DNA of 64,000 nt from SZUA-309 sp965233675 (GTDB lineage Bacteria; Pseudomonadota; Gammaproteobacteria; Pseudomonadales; Azotimanducaceae). The notes under the pieces are model-generated. The model did no database searches, was not told the origin of the DNA, and was given only the letters and a program-made list of their open reading frames with translations. The translations under genes and the position numbers were made by a program. Below, piece after piece: positions 8,514-16,711 of the stretch. The stretch is taken from positions 1,364,001 through 1,428,000 of the forward strand of contig OZ247498.1 of the NCBI GenBank assembly GCA_965233675.1. Reading direction: 5' to 3'. Numbering within the stretch: the stretch's first letter is position 1; every line of letters starts with the position of its first letter.

Positions 8514-8899
8514 TTCTCAATGATACCCGACCACTCATCCTATCTGGGGTCGCGATTCAAATTTGCAAGGCAGGTATCCGGCTGTCGGAATATCTGCCAT
8601 CCGCCCATCATTTACGGCTCAATACGCGCCCAATTCAACCTTGACTCGGTCCGCAAATGGTAAGAGAGTCCGGTGCTAGGGGGCAGTAACGGGGAATTTC
8701 GCCAACCGGCGCGTACGCAAACACCAGAAAACAGTCGTAAAACGGCTATAAAAAAAGAAGTCTTCAGTGCCTCGACCCGGTTCGTACTCACTGAAAACAA
8801 GTTTGCGTACATCGCGTCAAACCGGCGTCAATCTGATCCAGATCGGATCGATACTGCAGAGCCTGGCTAGTTCGTACTGCTTTAGGAGGGCGGTTTGCC
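8514..8899. other. Divergent intergenic region between clpS and the cold-shock gene
   Basis: This 386-base gap holds the divergent promoters of clpS (minus) and the csp gene (plus). I see no credible gene in it. On the plus strand there is a TATAAA at 8747-8752 in an A-rich stretch, which, if used, would give the csp mRNA a 5' leader of about 140 bases, similar in length to cspA-type leaders; no good -35 accompanies it. The minus-strand sigma-32-like promoter is listed separately. Confidence 0.5.
8542..8569 (-). promoter_or_regulatory. Sigma-32-like heat-shock promoter upstream of clpS-clpA
   Basis: Read on the minus strand, CTTGCAA (8569-8563) is followed after 13 bases by CCCCAGAT (8549-8542). 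The E. coli sigma-32 consensus is CTTGAAA then CCCCATNT with 13-15 bases between, so only one position differs in each box. It ends 28 bases upstream of the clpS ATG. The same TTGCAA could also serve sigma-70 with a poor -10 (AGATAG) 17 bases away. Confidence 0.5.
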
Positions 8900-9271
8900 A
8901 TGGCGATAGGAACGGTAAAGTGGTTCAACAATGCCAAGGGGTACGGGTTCATCCTGCCTGAAGGTGGAGGTGACGATCTCTTCGCGCACTACTCCGCTAT
9001 TCAGATGGATGGGTACAAGACCCTGAAGGCAGGTCAACCGGTGGCATTCGACATCATCGAAGGGCCAAAGGGTTTGCAGGCGACCAATATTCAATCAGCG
9101 TCCGATGAAGGGCTGCCGGTTGAACACAGCGAAGACGAAGCGCTGGAGGTGCATACCAATGGCACCTCTGCGACCTCGGAAGTGCTGTCGGTCACCGTCG
9201 ACGAACCCGCACCACCGGCGCTCGTACAGAGCGAGGAACATCAGGGGCTGAAGGCCAGCCGGTCGAATTGA
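8900..9271 (+). CDS. cspD: CspD-like cold-shock domain protein with acidic C-terminal extension
   Basis: Single-stranded nucleic-acid-binding protein. The cold-shock domain (residues 1-67) has RNP1 KGYGFI and an RNP2-like LFAHYSAIQ, with GTVKWFNNAKGYGFI at the start. After ATNIQ a tail of about 55 residues follows, rich in Glu, Asp, Ser and Pro and without a predicted fold. CspD proteins are usually 70-90 residues, so the 123-residue length is unusual. The start is preceded by a strong TAGGAGG. The position next to clpS-clpA is the usual place of cspD in gammaproteobacteria, where it inhibits replication in non-growing cells; that role is inferred from family and position. Confidence 0.88.
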   Translation: MAIGTVKWFNNAKGYGFILPEGGGDDLFAHYSAIQMDGYKTLKAGQPVAFDIIEGPKGLQATNIQSASDEGLPVEHSEDEALEVHTNGTSATSEVLSVTVDEPAPPALVQSEEHQGLKASRSN

Positions 9272-9278
9272 GTCGATG

Positions 9279-9300
9279 CCTGAATCGTTGTCGATTCAGG
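9279..9300. terminator. Stem-loop between convergent cspD and moaE
   Basis: CCTGAATC-gttgtc-GATTCAGG forms a perfect eight-pair stem just past the cspD stop. No U-run follows on either strand. Its position between convergent genes suggests an mRNA 3'-end structure. Confidence 0.4.
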
Positions 9301-9346
9301 GATCCACACAGTCTGACTTCAATCCGGGGCGGTTACACCCGGAAGC

Positions 9347-9832
9347 TCATTCCCGGGCGGCTGGATCCGCCCAGGCGGCGCGTCTTTGCCGGTCTTCTGC
9401 CGTAGATTCCACCCAGCGCTCAGCGCCTTCCCCGGATTCCCGTTTCCAGAACACGGCCTCTGTCTTGAGGTAGTCCATGATGAACTCAGCGGCCGCAAAC
9501 GCCGCGTCCCGGTGCGCTGAACCAACCTGCACATAGACGATCTGGGCCCGGGCATCGAGGGCGCCCACTCGGTGCACGACCAGCACGTCGAGTAGAGGCC
9601 AGCGCTCGACGGCCTGCTCGATGATGGCGTCGATACTCTTCTCGGTCATCCCCGGATAGTGCTCGAGATGAAGTGTCCTGACCCGCTCACCCTCGAACTG
9701 ATCTCGGACCAGACCAATGAATGTGGCAACCGCACCGAGTGAGCCGCCCGCGCGACGATACAGCGCAGACAGTTCGGCACCCGGGTCGAAATCCGCCTCG
9801 GAGATCCGAATTTCCTTCCTGCAGTCTGTCAC
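9347..9832 (-). CDS. moaE: Molybdopterin synthase large subunit MoaE
   Basis: Catalytic subunit of molybdopterin synthase; with thiocarboxylated MoaD it converts precursor Z to molybdopterin. The 161-residue protein has the MoaE blocks GAVATFIGLVRD, LEHYPGMTEKSI, VVHRVGAL, VYVQVGSAHRDAAFAAAEFIMDYLKTEAVFWKRE (with the active-site Lys residues of KTEAVFWK). The start is GTG at 9832, supported by AAGGAG six bases upstream and 18 bases after the moaD stop. It is the last gene of moaC-moaD-moaE; moaA is not in the window. Confidence 0.95.
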   Translation of the reverse strand: MTDCRKEIRISEADFDPGAELSALYRRAGGSLGAVATFIGLVRDQFEGERVRTLHLEHYPGMTEKSIDAIIEQAVERWPLLDVLVVHRVGALDARAQIVYVQVGSAHRDAAFAAAEFIMDYLKTEAVFWKRESGEGAERWVESTAEDRQRRAAWADPAARE

Positions 9833-9850
9833 CGTCGTCTCCTTCTGAGC

Positions 9851-10114
9851 TCAGCCACCGGTGAGCGGTGGCAGGAAAGCCACCTCATCGCCAGGCTGAA
9901 TGAGGCTGGGGCCGGTCAGAAACGTCTGATTGACGGCGACACGCACGTTCTCGGCCGTCAGTTCGGCCATCGCTGCAGGCGGCAGTTCCTCGGCGAGCCG
10001 CTCCAGCAGGCCGCTCAGCGGGATCGGAGTATCCAGATCCAGGCTCAGCGCATCGGTCCGGGTCGCGTCCCGGAGCGCGGCGAAGAACAGGATTCTGGTG
10101 GGTGCATGACTCAT
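9851..10114 (-). CDS. moaD: Molybdopterin synthase sulfur carrier subunit MoaD
   Basis: Ubiquitin-like sulfur carrier of 87 residues ending in the required Gly-Gly (PPLTGG), which is adenylated and thiocarboxylated by MoeB. The start ATG overlaps the moaC stop as ATGA (10114-10111), showing translational coupling. The motif VAVNQTF and GDEVAFLPPLTGG are typical. Confidence 0.95.
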   Translation of the reverse strand: MSHAPTRILFFAALRDATRTDALSLDLDTPIPLSGLLERLAEELPPAAMAELTAENVRVAVNQTFLTGPSLIQPGDEVAFLPPLTGG

Positions 10115-10605
10115 CCGTTCTCCCTCCGCCAGTCGCCGCTTTTGCCACCGGTCTTTTCTTCCAGTTGCACGGATTCGATCACCATGCCTTTGTCCATTGC
10201 CTTGCACATGTCATAGACCGTCAATGCGGTCACGCTGGCGGCCGTCAGTGCTTCCATCTCAACACCGGTTTTGCCCGTCACGGTGACGGCCGTTCTGATG
10301 AGCAGACGGTCATCGCCTTCGGTATCGAAATCCACCTGCACTTTCGATAGCGCCAGCGGATGACACAGCGGAATCAGATCCGCACAGCGCTTGGCAGCCT
10401 GGATGCCGGCCACCCGGGCCACCGCCAGCACGTCGCCTTTCGGCATGCCCTGCACGATGATCTCAGCCAGGGTTTCCGAAGCCATGGCGATCCGGGCGGA
10501 TGCGACGGCCACCCGACGTGTTTCCCGTTTTCCGGACACGTCCACCATGTTGGCTTCGCCTATTCCGTTGAGATGGCTCAAAGGCCCCTGTTCATCTGTG
10601 CTCAA
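10111..10605 (-). CDS. moaC: Cyclic pyranopterin monophosphate synthase MoaC
   Basis: Converts the MoaA product into cyclic pyranopterin monophosphate (precursor Z). Conserved blocks are MVDVSGKRETRR, GDVLAVARVAGIQAAKRCADLIPLCHPL, TGKTGVEMEALTAASVTALTVYDMCKA and GGKSGDW. The start is uncertain: no ATG precedes the family's conserved upstream stretch (SHLNGIGEANMVDVS). TTG at 10605 (164 residues, chosen, with a GGGA seven bases upstream), TTG at 10581 (156) and ATG at 10548 (145) are all possible; E. coli MoaC has 161. The frame runs open far upstream into the antisense strand of mnmA, which is not coding. Divergent from mnmA. Confidence 0.93.
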   Translation of the reverse strand: MSTDEQGPLSHLNGIGEANMVDVSGKRETRRVAVASARIAMASETLAEIIVQGMPKGDVLAVARVAGIQAAKRCADLIPLCHPLALSKVQVDFDTEGDDRLLIRTAVTVTGKTGVEMEALTAASVTALTVYDMCKAMDKGMVIESVQLEEKTGGKSGDWRRENG

Positions 10606-10689
10606 GTCGATTTCCCGGTGGTTTGCATGGTCCGTCGGAGGGATTATCCGCGCCAGGCAGGCCAGCCGCCACCCATGTAAAATAGCTTC

Positions 10690-11844
10690 ATGAACGACCT
10701 GTCCCCAGATCCGGCAAAGACCACCGTGGTGGTCGGCATGTCCGGCGGCGTCGATTCCTCCGTGGCCGCCCTGCTGCTCAAGGAACAGGGCTACCGCGTG
10801 CTCGGGTTGTTCATGAAGAACTGGAATGAAGATGATGGCACCGAGTACTGCACGGCCGCCACCGACCTGCTCGATGCGGACCAGGTGTGCCACACCCTGG
10901 GCATTGACCTGCATACGGCCAATTTTGCGGCCGAATACTGGGACAACGTATTCGAGGCATTCCTGAAGGAATATGCCGCTGGCCGCACGCCGAATCCGGA
11001 CGTGCTCTGCAACCGGGAGATCAAGTTCAAACAGTTCATGGCTTACGCCGAAACCCTGGGCGCCGATCTGATTGCAACCGGCCACTACGCCCGGGTCGAA
11101 CCAGGCCCGAGCGGCCGACCGGTGCTCAAAAAAGGGTGTGATGCCGGCAAAGATCAGTCCTACTTCCTCCAGGCCGTGCCCATGGAGAAGCTCGCCCGTT
11201 GCCTTTTCCCCCTCGGCGACATGGATAAGTCCGACGTCCGGGCGATTGCCGCGAAGGCAGGATTTTTCAACCACCGCAAGAAAGACAGCACCGGTATCTG
11301 CTTTATCGGAGAGCGACGGTTCGATGACTTTCTGGCCGGATACCTCCCCGCCAGGGAAGGTGACATGCGGGATCCGAACGGGCAGCTCATCGGTCGCCAT
11401 CGGGGCCTTGCCTACTACACCATTGGCCAGCGTCAGGGACTGGGCATCGGCGGTCTGAAGGGGCGTTCGGAAGCCCCCTGGTTCGTGGCAGACAAGGTAC
11501 GGGCGAGCAACACCCTGGTGGTCACACAGAATGTCGCCGATCTGAATGGAGACTGGCTGGCCGTGAGCGAGATGAACTGGCTGGTGCCCGCACCGGACCT
11601 GCCGCTGGAGGCCGCAGCCAAGATCCGCTATCGGCAGGCCGATCAGCCCTGCCGGATTTTTGCCCGGGCAGATGGGCAACTGGGCGTACACTTTCTGCAA
11701 CCACAACGGGCCATCACCCCGGGCCAGTACGCCTGTTTCTATCAGGGCGATATCTGTCTGGGTGGGGGGATCATCGAATCGCGCTCGCCCGGATCGATCA
11801 GAACCGCGGCCACCACCGCGTTGCCGGTCACGGACGCGGCATGA
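10690..11844 (+). CDS. mnmA: tRNA-specific 2-thiouridylase MnmA
   Basis: Uses sulfur relayed from IscS/Tus proteins and ATP to thiolate U34 of tRNA-Glu, -Gln and -Lys. The 384-residue protein has the PP-loop SGGVDSS (18-24), the catalytic nucleophile Cys107 (NPDVLCNREIKF) and the persulfide Cys204 (STGICFIG), plus the C-terminal beta-barrel domain (AKIRYRQ, ITPGQ). The final 20 residues are a short low-complexity tail. Its stop overlaps the hflD start as ATGA, so mnmA-hflD is coupled, followed by purB: the standard gammaproteobacterial order. Confidence 0.97.
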   Translation: MNDLSPDPAKTTVVVGMSGGVDSSVAALLLKEQGYRVLGLFMKNWNEDDGTEYCTAATDLLDADQVCHTLGIDLHTANFAAEYWDNVFEAFLKEYAAGRTPNPDVLCNREIKFKQFMAYAETLGADLIATGHYARVEPGPSGRPVLKKGCDAGKDQSYFLQAVPMEKLARCLFPLGDMDKSDVRAIAAKAGFFNHRKKDSTGICFIGERRFDDFLAGYLPAREGDMRDPNGQLIGRHRGLAYYTIGQRQGLGIGGLKGRSEAPWFVADKVRASNTLVVTQNVADLNGDWLAVSEMNWLVPAPDLPLEAAAKIRYRQADQPCRIFARADGQLGVHFLQPQRAITPGQYACFYQGDICLGGGIIESRSPGSIRTAATTALPVTDAA

Positions 11845-12461
11845 CGGAAATTCCCATGGACGATCTCACCGATTATCAGTCTCTAGCCCTCGCCGGTGTG
11901 GTGCTGACAGCCGATCTGGTTCATGCCACGGCACAGGGCCGGCCTGTGGACCAGGCTGCCGTTACCGCGGTCAAGCGTGCCATCACCAGTCAGCATGCGG
12001 AACAGCTGCGCGACGTGTTTCCACGCATCAGTGATTTCAGGAGCGGCGTGAAGACCACGGTGGCCGCCCTCCAGGGCAAGCCGGAAAATCCGGAAGCGCT
12101 TCGCTATGGCCTGCAGTTGATCGAACTGGCCGGTCTCCTCAAACGGTCTCCGCCGGTGATCCAACGCCTCGGCAAGGCCCTCGACGAACTGCCCCGGGAC
12201 CCGACTGATGCCGAATTCGCCCAGGCCTACCAGGCATCGATCAGCACGCTGGGTAAGCGTATTCAGGTGACGGGTAATCCTGATCTGCTCCAGCAGGAAA
12301 GCACGGCCGATGGCATTCGTGCTCTGTTGCTGGGCGGCGTACGATTTGCCTGGCTCTGGCAGCAACTCGGCGGCCGGCGCTGGCATCTGGTGTTGAAACG
12401 CAAGCAACTGCTCCGGTCCATGGAGGCATTGAATACCATCTTACAATCCACCGTGCACTGA
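11841..12461 (+). CDS. hflD: High-frequency lysogenization protein HflD homolog
   Basis: Peripheral inner-membrane helical protein; in E. coli HflD affects lambda lysogeny by sequestering CII, and its cellular role is unknown. The 206-residue sequence matches the family (DYQSLALAGVVLTADLVHATAQG, GLQLIELAGLLKRSP, RIQVTGNPDLLQQ, IRALLLGGVRFAWLWQQLGGRRW). It is coupled to mnmA by an ATGA overlap and lies 50 bases before purB. Confidence 0.92.
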   Translation: MTEIPMDDLTDYQSLALAGVVLTADLVHATAQGRPVDQAAVTAVKRAITSQHAEQLRDVFPRISDFRSGVKTTVAALQGKPENPEALRYGLQLIELAGLLKRSPPVIQRLGKALDELPRDPTDAEFAQAYQASISTLGKRIQVTGNPDLLQQESTADGIRALLLGGVRFAWLWQQLGGRRWHLVLKRKQLLRSMEALNTILQSTVH

Positions 12462-12511
12462 AGCGCTCAAACCCGCTTAACTACTCTTAACCAGCAAGGA
12501 ACCACCCGACC

Positions 12512-13876
12512 ATGAGTCTCGATCCCCTACTCGCCGTCACCGCCCTCGATGGCCGCTATCGCAGCAAAGTGGAACCGCTGGCCGCGGCCTTGAGCGAGTT
12601 CGGACTGATGCATGCCCGGGTCGAGGTGGAATGCCGCTGGTTCATGACGCTGGCGGCGACAGACAGTATCCATGAACTGCCTGCGCTGAATGACGCTCAG
12701 CAGGCGGCCGTCACGGCCATCTACGAATCGTTTTCCGTGGATGATGCCGCATCCATCAAGGCGCTGGAGCGGACGACCAATCACGACGTGAAAGCTGTCG
12801 AGTATTTTGTTAAGGAAAAGATTTCGGCGATCGACGGGCTTGCTCCGCATCTGGAGTTCGTTCACTTCGCCTGCACGTCCGAGGATATTAACAACTTGTC
12901 TCACGCACTGATGCTGGTTCGTGCCCGCGCGGTGCTGATGCCGGTGATGAACCGGCTGATATCGGCCGTGGCCGCACTCGCCGGAACCCATGCGGGGCTG
13001 CCGATGCTCTCCCGGACCCACGGGCAGCCCGCATCGCCCACTACACTCGGCAAGGAAATGGCGAATGTACGGGAACGGCTGCGGCGACAGGCGAGCGCCA
13101 TCGAGCGTCTGGACGCTCTGGGCAAGATCAACGGCGCCGTGGGGAACTACAACGCGCATGTTTCCGCCTACCCGGAAACGGATTGGCCTGTGGTCTCACA
13201 GGGCTTTGTCGAACAGCTCGGTCTCACCCACAACCCGTTCACCACCCAGATCGAGCCCCACGACTATGTGGCGGAATGGTTTCACGCGTTCATGCGCTTC
13301 AACCAGATCGTTCTCGATTTCGACCGGGATATCTGGAGTTACATCTCCATCGACTACTTCAAACAGCGGAAGGTGGAAGGTGAGACCGGTTCCTCGACCA
13401 TGCCCCACAAGGTGAATCCGATCGACTTCGAAAATTCCGAAGGCAATCTGGGACTGGCCAATGCCCTGCTCGACCATATGGCCGGCAAGCTGCCGGTCTC
13501 ACGCTGGCAGAGGGATCTGTCCGATTCCACGGTGCTTCGTAATATGGGGGCCGCGCTCGGATACTGCCTGGTGGCGTACGAGTCGACGCTGAAAGGCCTC
13601 TCCAGACTCGAGGTGAACGAATCTGTGATCACTGCCGATCTGCTCGACCGATGGGAAGTGCTGGCAGAAGCTGTACAGACCGTCATGCGACGTTATGGCG
13701 CAGCGGAACCCTACGAACAGTTGAAGAAGCTCACCCGCGGTCAGCAGATGGACGAGGCACTGTATCGCGAGGTGCTGAACGGTCTCGACATTCCGGACGC
13801 GGCCCGGGCAGAACTCGAGTCACTTACGCCGGCGACTTATCTCGGGCTGGCTGAAACACTCGCATCGGCAGGCTGA
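12512..13876 (+). CDS. purB: Adenylosuccinate lyase
   Basis: Cleaves adenylosuccinate and SAICAR in purine synthesis. The 454-residue protein shows the fumarase/aspartase superfamily signature around residues 293-305 (GSSTMPHKVNPIDFEN), with the TSEDINN block and the HGQPASPTTLGKE block upstream. The length and N-terminus (LLAVTALDGRYRSKVEPL) match the E. coli-type PurB of 456 residues. An AAGGAA precedes the ATG. Confidence 0.98.
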   Translation: MSLDPLLAVTALDGRYRSKVEPLAAALSEFGLMHARVEVECRWFMTLAATDSIHELPALNDAQQAAVTAIYESFSVDDAASIKALERTTNHDVKAVEYFVKEKISAIDGLAPHLEFVHFACTSEDINNLSHALMLVRARAVLMPVMNRLISAVAALAGTHAGLPMLSRTHGQPASPTTLGKEMANVRERLRRQASAIERLDALGKINGAVGNYNAHVSAYPETDWPVVSQGFVEQLGLTHNPFTTQIEPHDYVAEWFHAFMRFNQIVLDFDRDIWSYISIDYFKQRKVEGETGSSTMPHKVNPIDFENSEGNLGLANALLDHMAGKLPVSRWQRDLSDSTVLRNMGAALGYCLVAYESTLKGLSRLEVNESVITADLLDRWEVLAEAVQTVMRRYGAAEPYEQLKKLTRGQQMDEALYREVLNGLDIPDAARAELESLTPATYLGLAETLASAG

Positions 13877-13881
13877 CGCTG

Positions 13882-14856
13882 ATGGACGTGCACGTACTCC
13901 CCGTTGACTGGAAGACCCACAAGGAGGCCCTTCAGGCCATTCGCGGCACCGTATTCATAGAGGAACAGGGGGTGCCGAAGGAAATCGAGTGGGACGGTGA
14001 AGACGACGTTGCCCACCATTTCATGGCCATCAACGAAGCGGGTCAGCGGGTGGGCTGTGGTCGGCTGTTGCCGAGCGGCAGGATCGGTCGAATGGCTGTT
14101 CTGCGCGATTATCGCGGTCAGGGCATCGGCCGGGAGATTCTGGATGCGGCTGTGGCCCAGGCGGCCGAACTTGGCTTCCATCGGGTCACCCTGCACGCAC
14201 AAATGCCGGTGGTCGATTTCTACCGGAAAGCGGGCTTTCTTCCGGAAGGGGGTGAATTCGATGAAGCAGGCATTCGGCATCGGGCCATGGCGCTCGAACT
14301 GCCGATTCCGTTTGTCGCTCAGCCCGATGTGCCCGCCGTCGAGATCCGTCAGGAGCCCGCGCCGCCCGAAGCGGAAACCGCCGAGTTCCGTCAGTTCGAT
14401 GGCGAGTCGGAGAGTGCGGATGGATTACTCAGCCTGCTGGCACATCCTTCGAGAACGGTGCGAATCTACAGCCAGGAGCTGGATCATGCGCTGTTCGACC
14501 GCACCGATGTGACCGAAGCGCTCTCTGCATTCGTCCGGCATGGCCCCCCTGCCCGCCTGCTGATCCTCATCCACGCCTCCGGCAGCATCGTCAGTCGCGG
14601 CCATCAGTTACTGGAACTGGCCCGGCGCCTGGACAGCAAGGTGGAGATCAGAAAGGTTCCGGGGGAACTCGCCACGGACCGCGCCAGTTTCGTGCTGGCG
14701 GACGAACGTGGTTACTTCCTGCTCCCCGACCACCGGGAATATCAGGCCATGGCCAATGCCTTCGATCCGGTTCAGGCGGAACGACTGGCCGAACGGTTCG
14801 ACTATCTGTGGGACCGCAGCGAAACGGATCCCGACCTCAGAGTGCTCAGGCTTTGA
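13882..14856 (+). CDS. GNAT acetyltransferase fused to an uncharacterised C-terminal domain
   Basis: The N-terminal 140 residues are a GNAT fold close to ElaA/YjcF-type acetyltransferases: FIEEQGVPKEIEWDG, acetyl-CoA pyrophosphate loop RDYRGQGIGREIL, and FYRKAGFLPEGGEFDEAGIRHRAM. After a Pro/Glu-rich linker (about 150-180) a second domain of about 145 residues follows (RTVRIYSQELDHALFDRTD, LLILIHASGSIVSRGHQLLELARRL, RASFVLADERGYFLLPDH). That part looks like the phospholipase-D-like DUF7931 type, from memory, but lacks an obvious HKD motif. The substrate is unknown. It starts five bases after purB and overlaps the thrH stop by 11 bases in convergent orientation. Confidence 0.85.
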   Translation: MDVHVLPVDWKTHKEALQAIRGTVFIEEQGVPKEIEWDGEDDVAHHFMAINEAGQRVGCGRLLPSGRIGRMAVLRDYRGQGIGREILDAAVAQAAELGFHRVTLHAQMPVVDFYRKAGFLPEGGEFDEAGIRHRAMALELPIPFVAQPDVPAVEIRQEPAPPEAETAEFRQFDGESESADGLLSLLAHPSRTVRIYSQELDHALFDRTDVTEALSAFVRHGPPARLLILIHASGSIVSRGHQLLELARRLDSKVEIRKVPGELATDRASFVLADERGYFLLPDHREYQAMANAFDPVQAERLAERFDYLWDRSETDPDLRVLRL

Positions 14857-15457
14857 GTGCGGCGTCGGCGGTCTCGAGCAGGGACTGGAGCTGTTCGTAG
14901 TCCTCGGCCGCCGCATACTGGGGAAATTCCGCCCGGACATTGTCAGGGGCTCTGAAGAAAAAGCCCGCATCCGCTTCTTCCAGCATGGAAATATCGTTGT
15001 AGGAATCGCCCGCCGCGAGAATCCGGTACTTGAGATCACGGAAGGCGCGTACGGAACAGCGTTTGGGGTCGGGTTGGCGGATGGTGTAACCGGTGATCCG
15101 GTCCTCCTCCACCACCAGCTTGTGGCAGAGCAGGGTCGGCCAGCCGAGCTTGGCCATGAAGGGCATGCCGAACTCATAGAAGGTGTCGGAGATGATGGCA
15201 ACCTGGAAACGGGGTCGGGCCCAATCCATGAACGCCCTGGCGCCGGGCAGCGGTTCGAGCCTGTCTATCACCTGCTGAATCATTGACAGCGGCAGATCAT
15301 TTTCCGCCAGCACGCTCAGACGCATCTGCATGAGATCGTCGTAAACGGGAATATCGCGGGTGGTTCTGGTCAGTGCTTCGATGCCGGTCTCTTCGGCTAC
15401 GGCCAGCCAGACCTCCGGTATCAGCACCCCTTCCAGATCGAGACAGAGTACGTTCAC
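14846..15457 (-). CDS. thrH: Phosphoserine phosphatase / homoserine phosphotransferase ThrH
   Basis: HAD-family enzyme that dephosphorylates phosphoserine and can move the phosphate to homoserine, linking serine and threonine synthesis. The 203-residue protein begins with the HAD motif I variant CLDLEGVLIPE, has motif II VAIISDTFYEF, the basic motif III region, and motif IV AAGDSYNDISML. It is close to Pseudomonas ThrH over its whole length. It lies 50 bases downstream of cysB on the same strand. Confidence 0.94.
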   Translation of the reverse strand: MNVLCLDLEGVLIPEVWLAVAEETGIEALTRTTRDIPVYDDLMQMRLSVLAENDLPLSMIQQVIDRLEPLPGARAFMDWARPRFQVAIISDTFYEFGMPFMAKLGWPTLLCHKLVVEEDRITGYTIRQPDPKRCSVRAFRDLKYRILAAGDSYNDISMLEEADAGFFFRAPDNVRAEFPQYAAAEDYEQLQSLLETADAALKA

Positions 15458-15507
15458 GCTCTTAAGGCTCCCGGTAAATTGGAAAGCGCGAAGCTTACCC
15501 GAAGCGA

Positions 15508-16488
15508 TCAGCGAACGGGCAGTTCCGTCTCCGCGAATAATGCTTCCCGTTGCGCGCGCGTGCTGCAGGCGACGGCCGCGTCCACCGTTTCCTTGTCCAG
15601 GTGAGGGGCAAACCAGTGGATGAAATCGTACATGTAGCGACGCAGAAACGTGCCGCGCCGGAAGCCGATGTGGGTGATGCTGGATTCAAACAGATGATCC
15701 GCCGGCAAAGCGACCAGATCATCATCCACGCTCGGATCGAGTGCCATGGTCGCGATGATGCCCACGCCCAGTCCCAGGCGGACATAGGTTTTGATGACAT
15801 CCGTATCCGTCGCCGTGAAGACCACGTTCGGGGTCAGACCCGAACGCTTGAAGGCATCGTCCAGACGGGACCGGCCCGTGAAGCCGAACACGTAAGTCAC
15901 GATGGGCTCGGCCGCAATGTCTTCGATTGTGAGCGCCTCGGCCGCTCGCGCGGCCAGGGGATGATCCTTCGTCACCACCAGCGCCCGGTTCCACCGGTAG
16001 CAGGGCATCATCACCAGATCACTGAACAGATCGAGCCCTTCCGTGGCGATGGCAAAATCGACCTGCCCTGTGGCTGCGAGTTCGGCGATCTGTGCCGGGG
16101 TGCCCTGGTTCATGTGCAGAGTGACTTCGGGATAGCTGGTCCGAAACTCACCGATCACCGGCGGCAGCGCGTAACGCGCCTGGGTGTGAGTGGTGGCGAT
16201 GGAAAGACTGCCCTCTTTCTCATCACTGTATTCCTGAGCGATCTGTTTGATCGTCTCCGCTTCCCGGAGAATCTGTCCGGCCATCTCGATGATGGTCTCT
16301 CCCACCTGGGTCACGTGCGTGAGATGCTTGCCGCTGCGGGCGAAGATCTCCACCCCAAGTTCGTCTTCGAGCAGGCGAATCTGCTTGCTGATACCCGGTT
16401 GGGAGGTAAAGAGGCTCTGGGCCGTGGCCGAGACATTGAGGTCGTGGTGTGCCACCTCCCAGATATAGCGTAGCTGCTGAAGTTTCAT
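15508..16488 (-). CDS. cysB: LysR-type transcriptional regulator CysB
   Basis: Tetrameric activator of sulfate assimilation genes, with N-acetylserine as inducer. The 326 residues comprise the winged helix-turn-helix (MKLQQLRYIWEVAHHDLNVSATAQSLFTSQPGISKQIRLLE), a linker helix, and the effector domain with the typical TTHTQARYALPPVI and GFRRGTFLRRYMYDFIHWFAPHL. It may control cysI at 33.9 kb, but I could not identify a clear CysB site there. The usual neighbour thrH follows. Confidence 0.96.
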   Translation of the reverse strand: MKLQQLRYIWEVAHHDLNVSATAQSLFTSQPGISKQIRLLEDELGVEIFARSGKHLTHVTQVGETIIEMAGQILREAETIKQIAQEYSDEKEGSLSIATTHTQARYALPPVIGEFRTSYPEVTLHMNQGTPAQIAELAATGQVDFAIATEGLDLFSDLVMMPCYRWNRALVVTKDHPLAARAAEALTIEDIAAEPIVTYVFGFTGRSRLDDAFKRSGLTPNVVFTATDTDVIKTYVRLGLGVGIIATMALDPSVDDDLVALPADHLFESSITHIGFRRGTFLRRYMYDFIHWFAPHLDKETVDAAVACSTRAQREALFAETELPVR

Positions 16489-16690
16489 CCTGAATCCTCG
16501 CCTGGCTGTGCGCCTGATAGTCTGTCTGCTGTTTGATGGAATCTGGCCGATACAGATCCGGCTTCGACTTGTTATAGGAACCTGATTCGGACAACAGCCG
16601 GACGCTTATAACGGATAGTACAGTCTTCGGGATTTTTTATTCAATATCGAAAAACATCTCGGGTTTTCGGCGACCACTAAACCCTTTTCG

Positions 16691-16711
16691 ACCCCTCTGC
16701 ATCGAAGGGGT
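16691..16711 (+). promoter_or_regulatory. Hairpin covering the ribosome-binding site of the ECF sigma gene
   Basis: ACCCCT (16691-16696) pairs perfectly with AGGGGT (16706-16711) immediately before the first ATG of the sigma gene. The only Shine-Dalgarno-like bases, AAGGGG, lie in the right arm, so the stem would hide them. The six-pair stem with a nine-base loop is modest in strength. Confidence 0.3.

Noticed and set aside
10606..11706. N-terminal extension of moaC through the mnmA antisense strand
   Set aside because: MoaC is about 160 residues; the extension has no similarity to any domain and overlaps all of mnmA.
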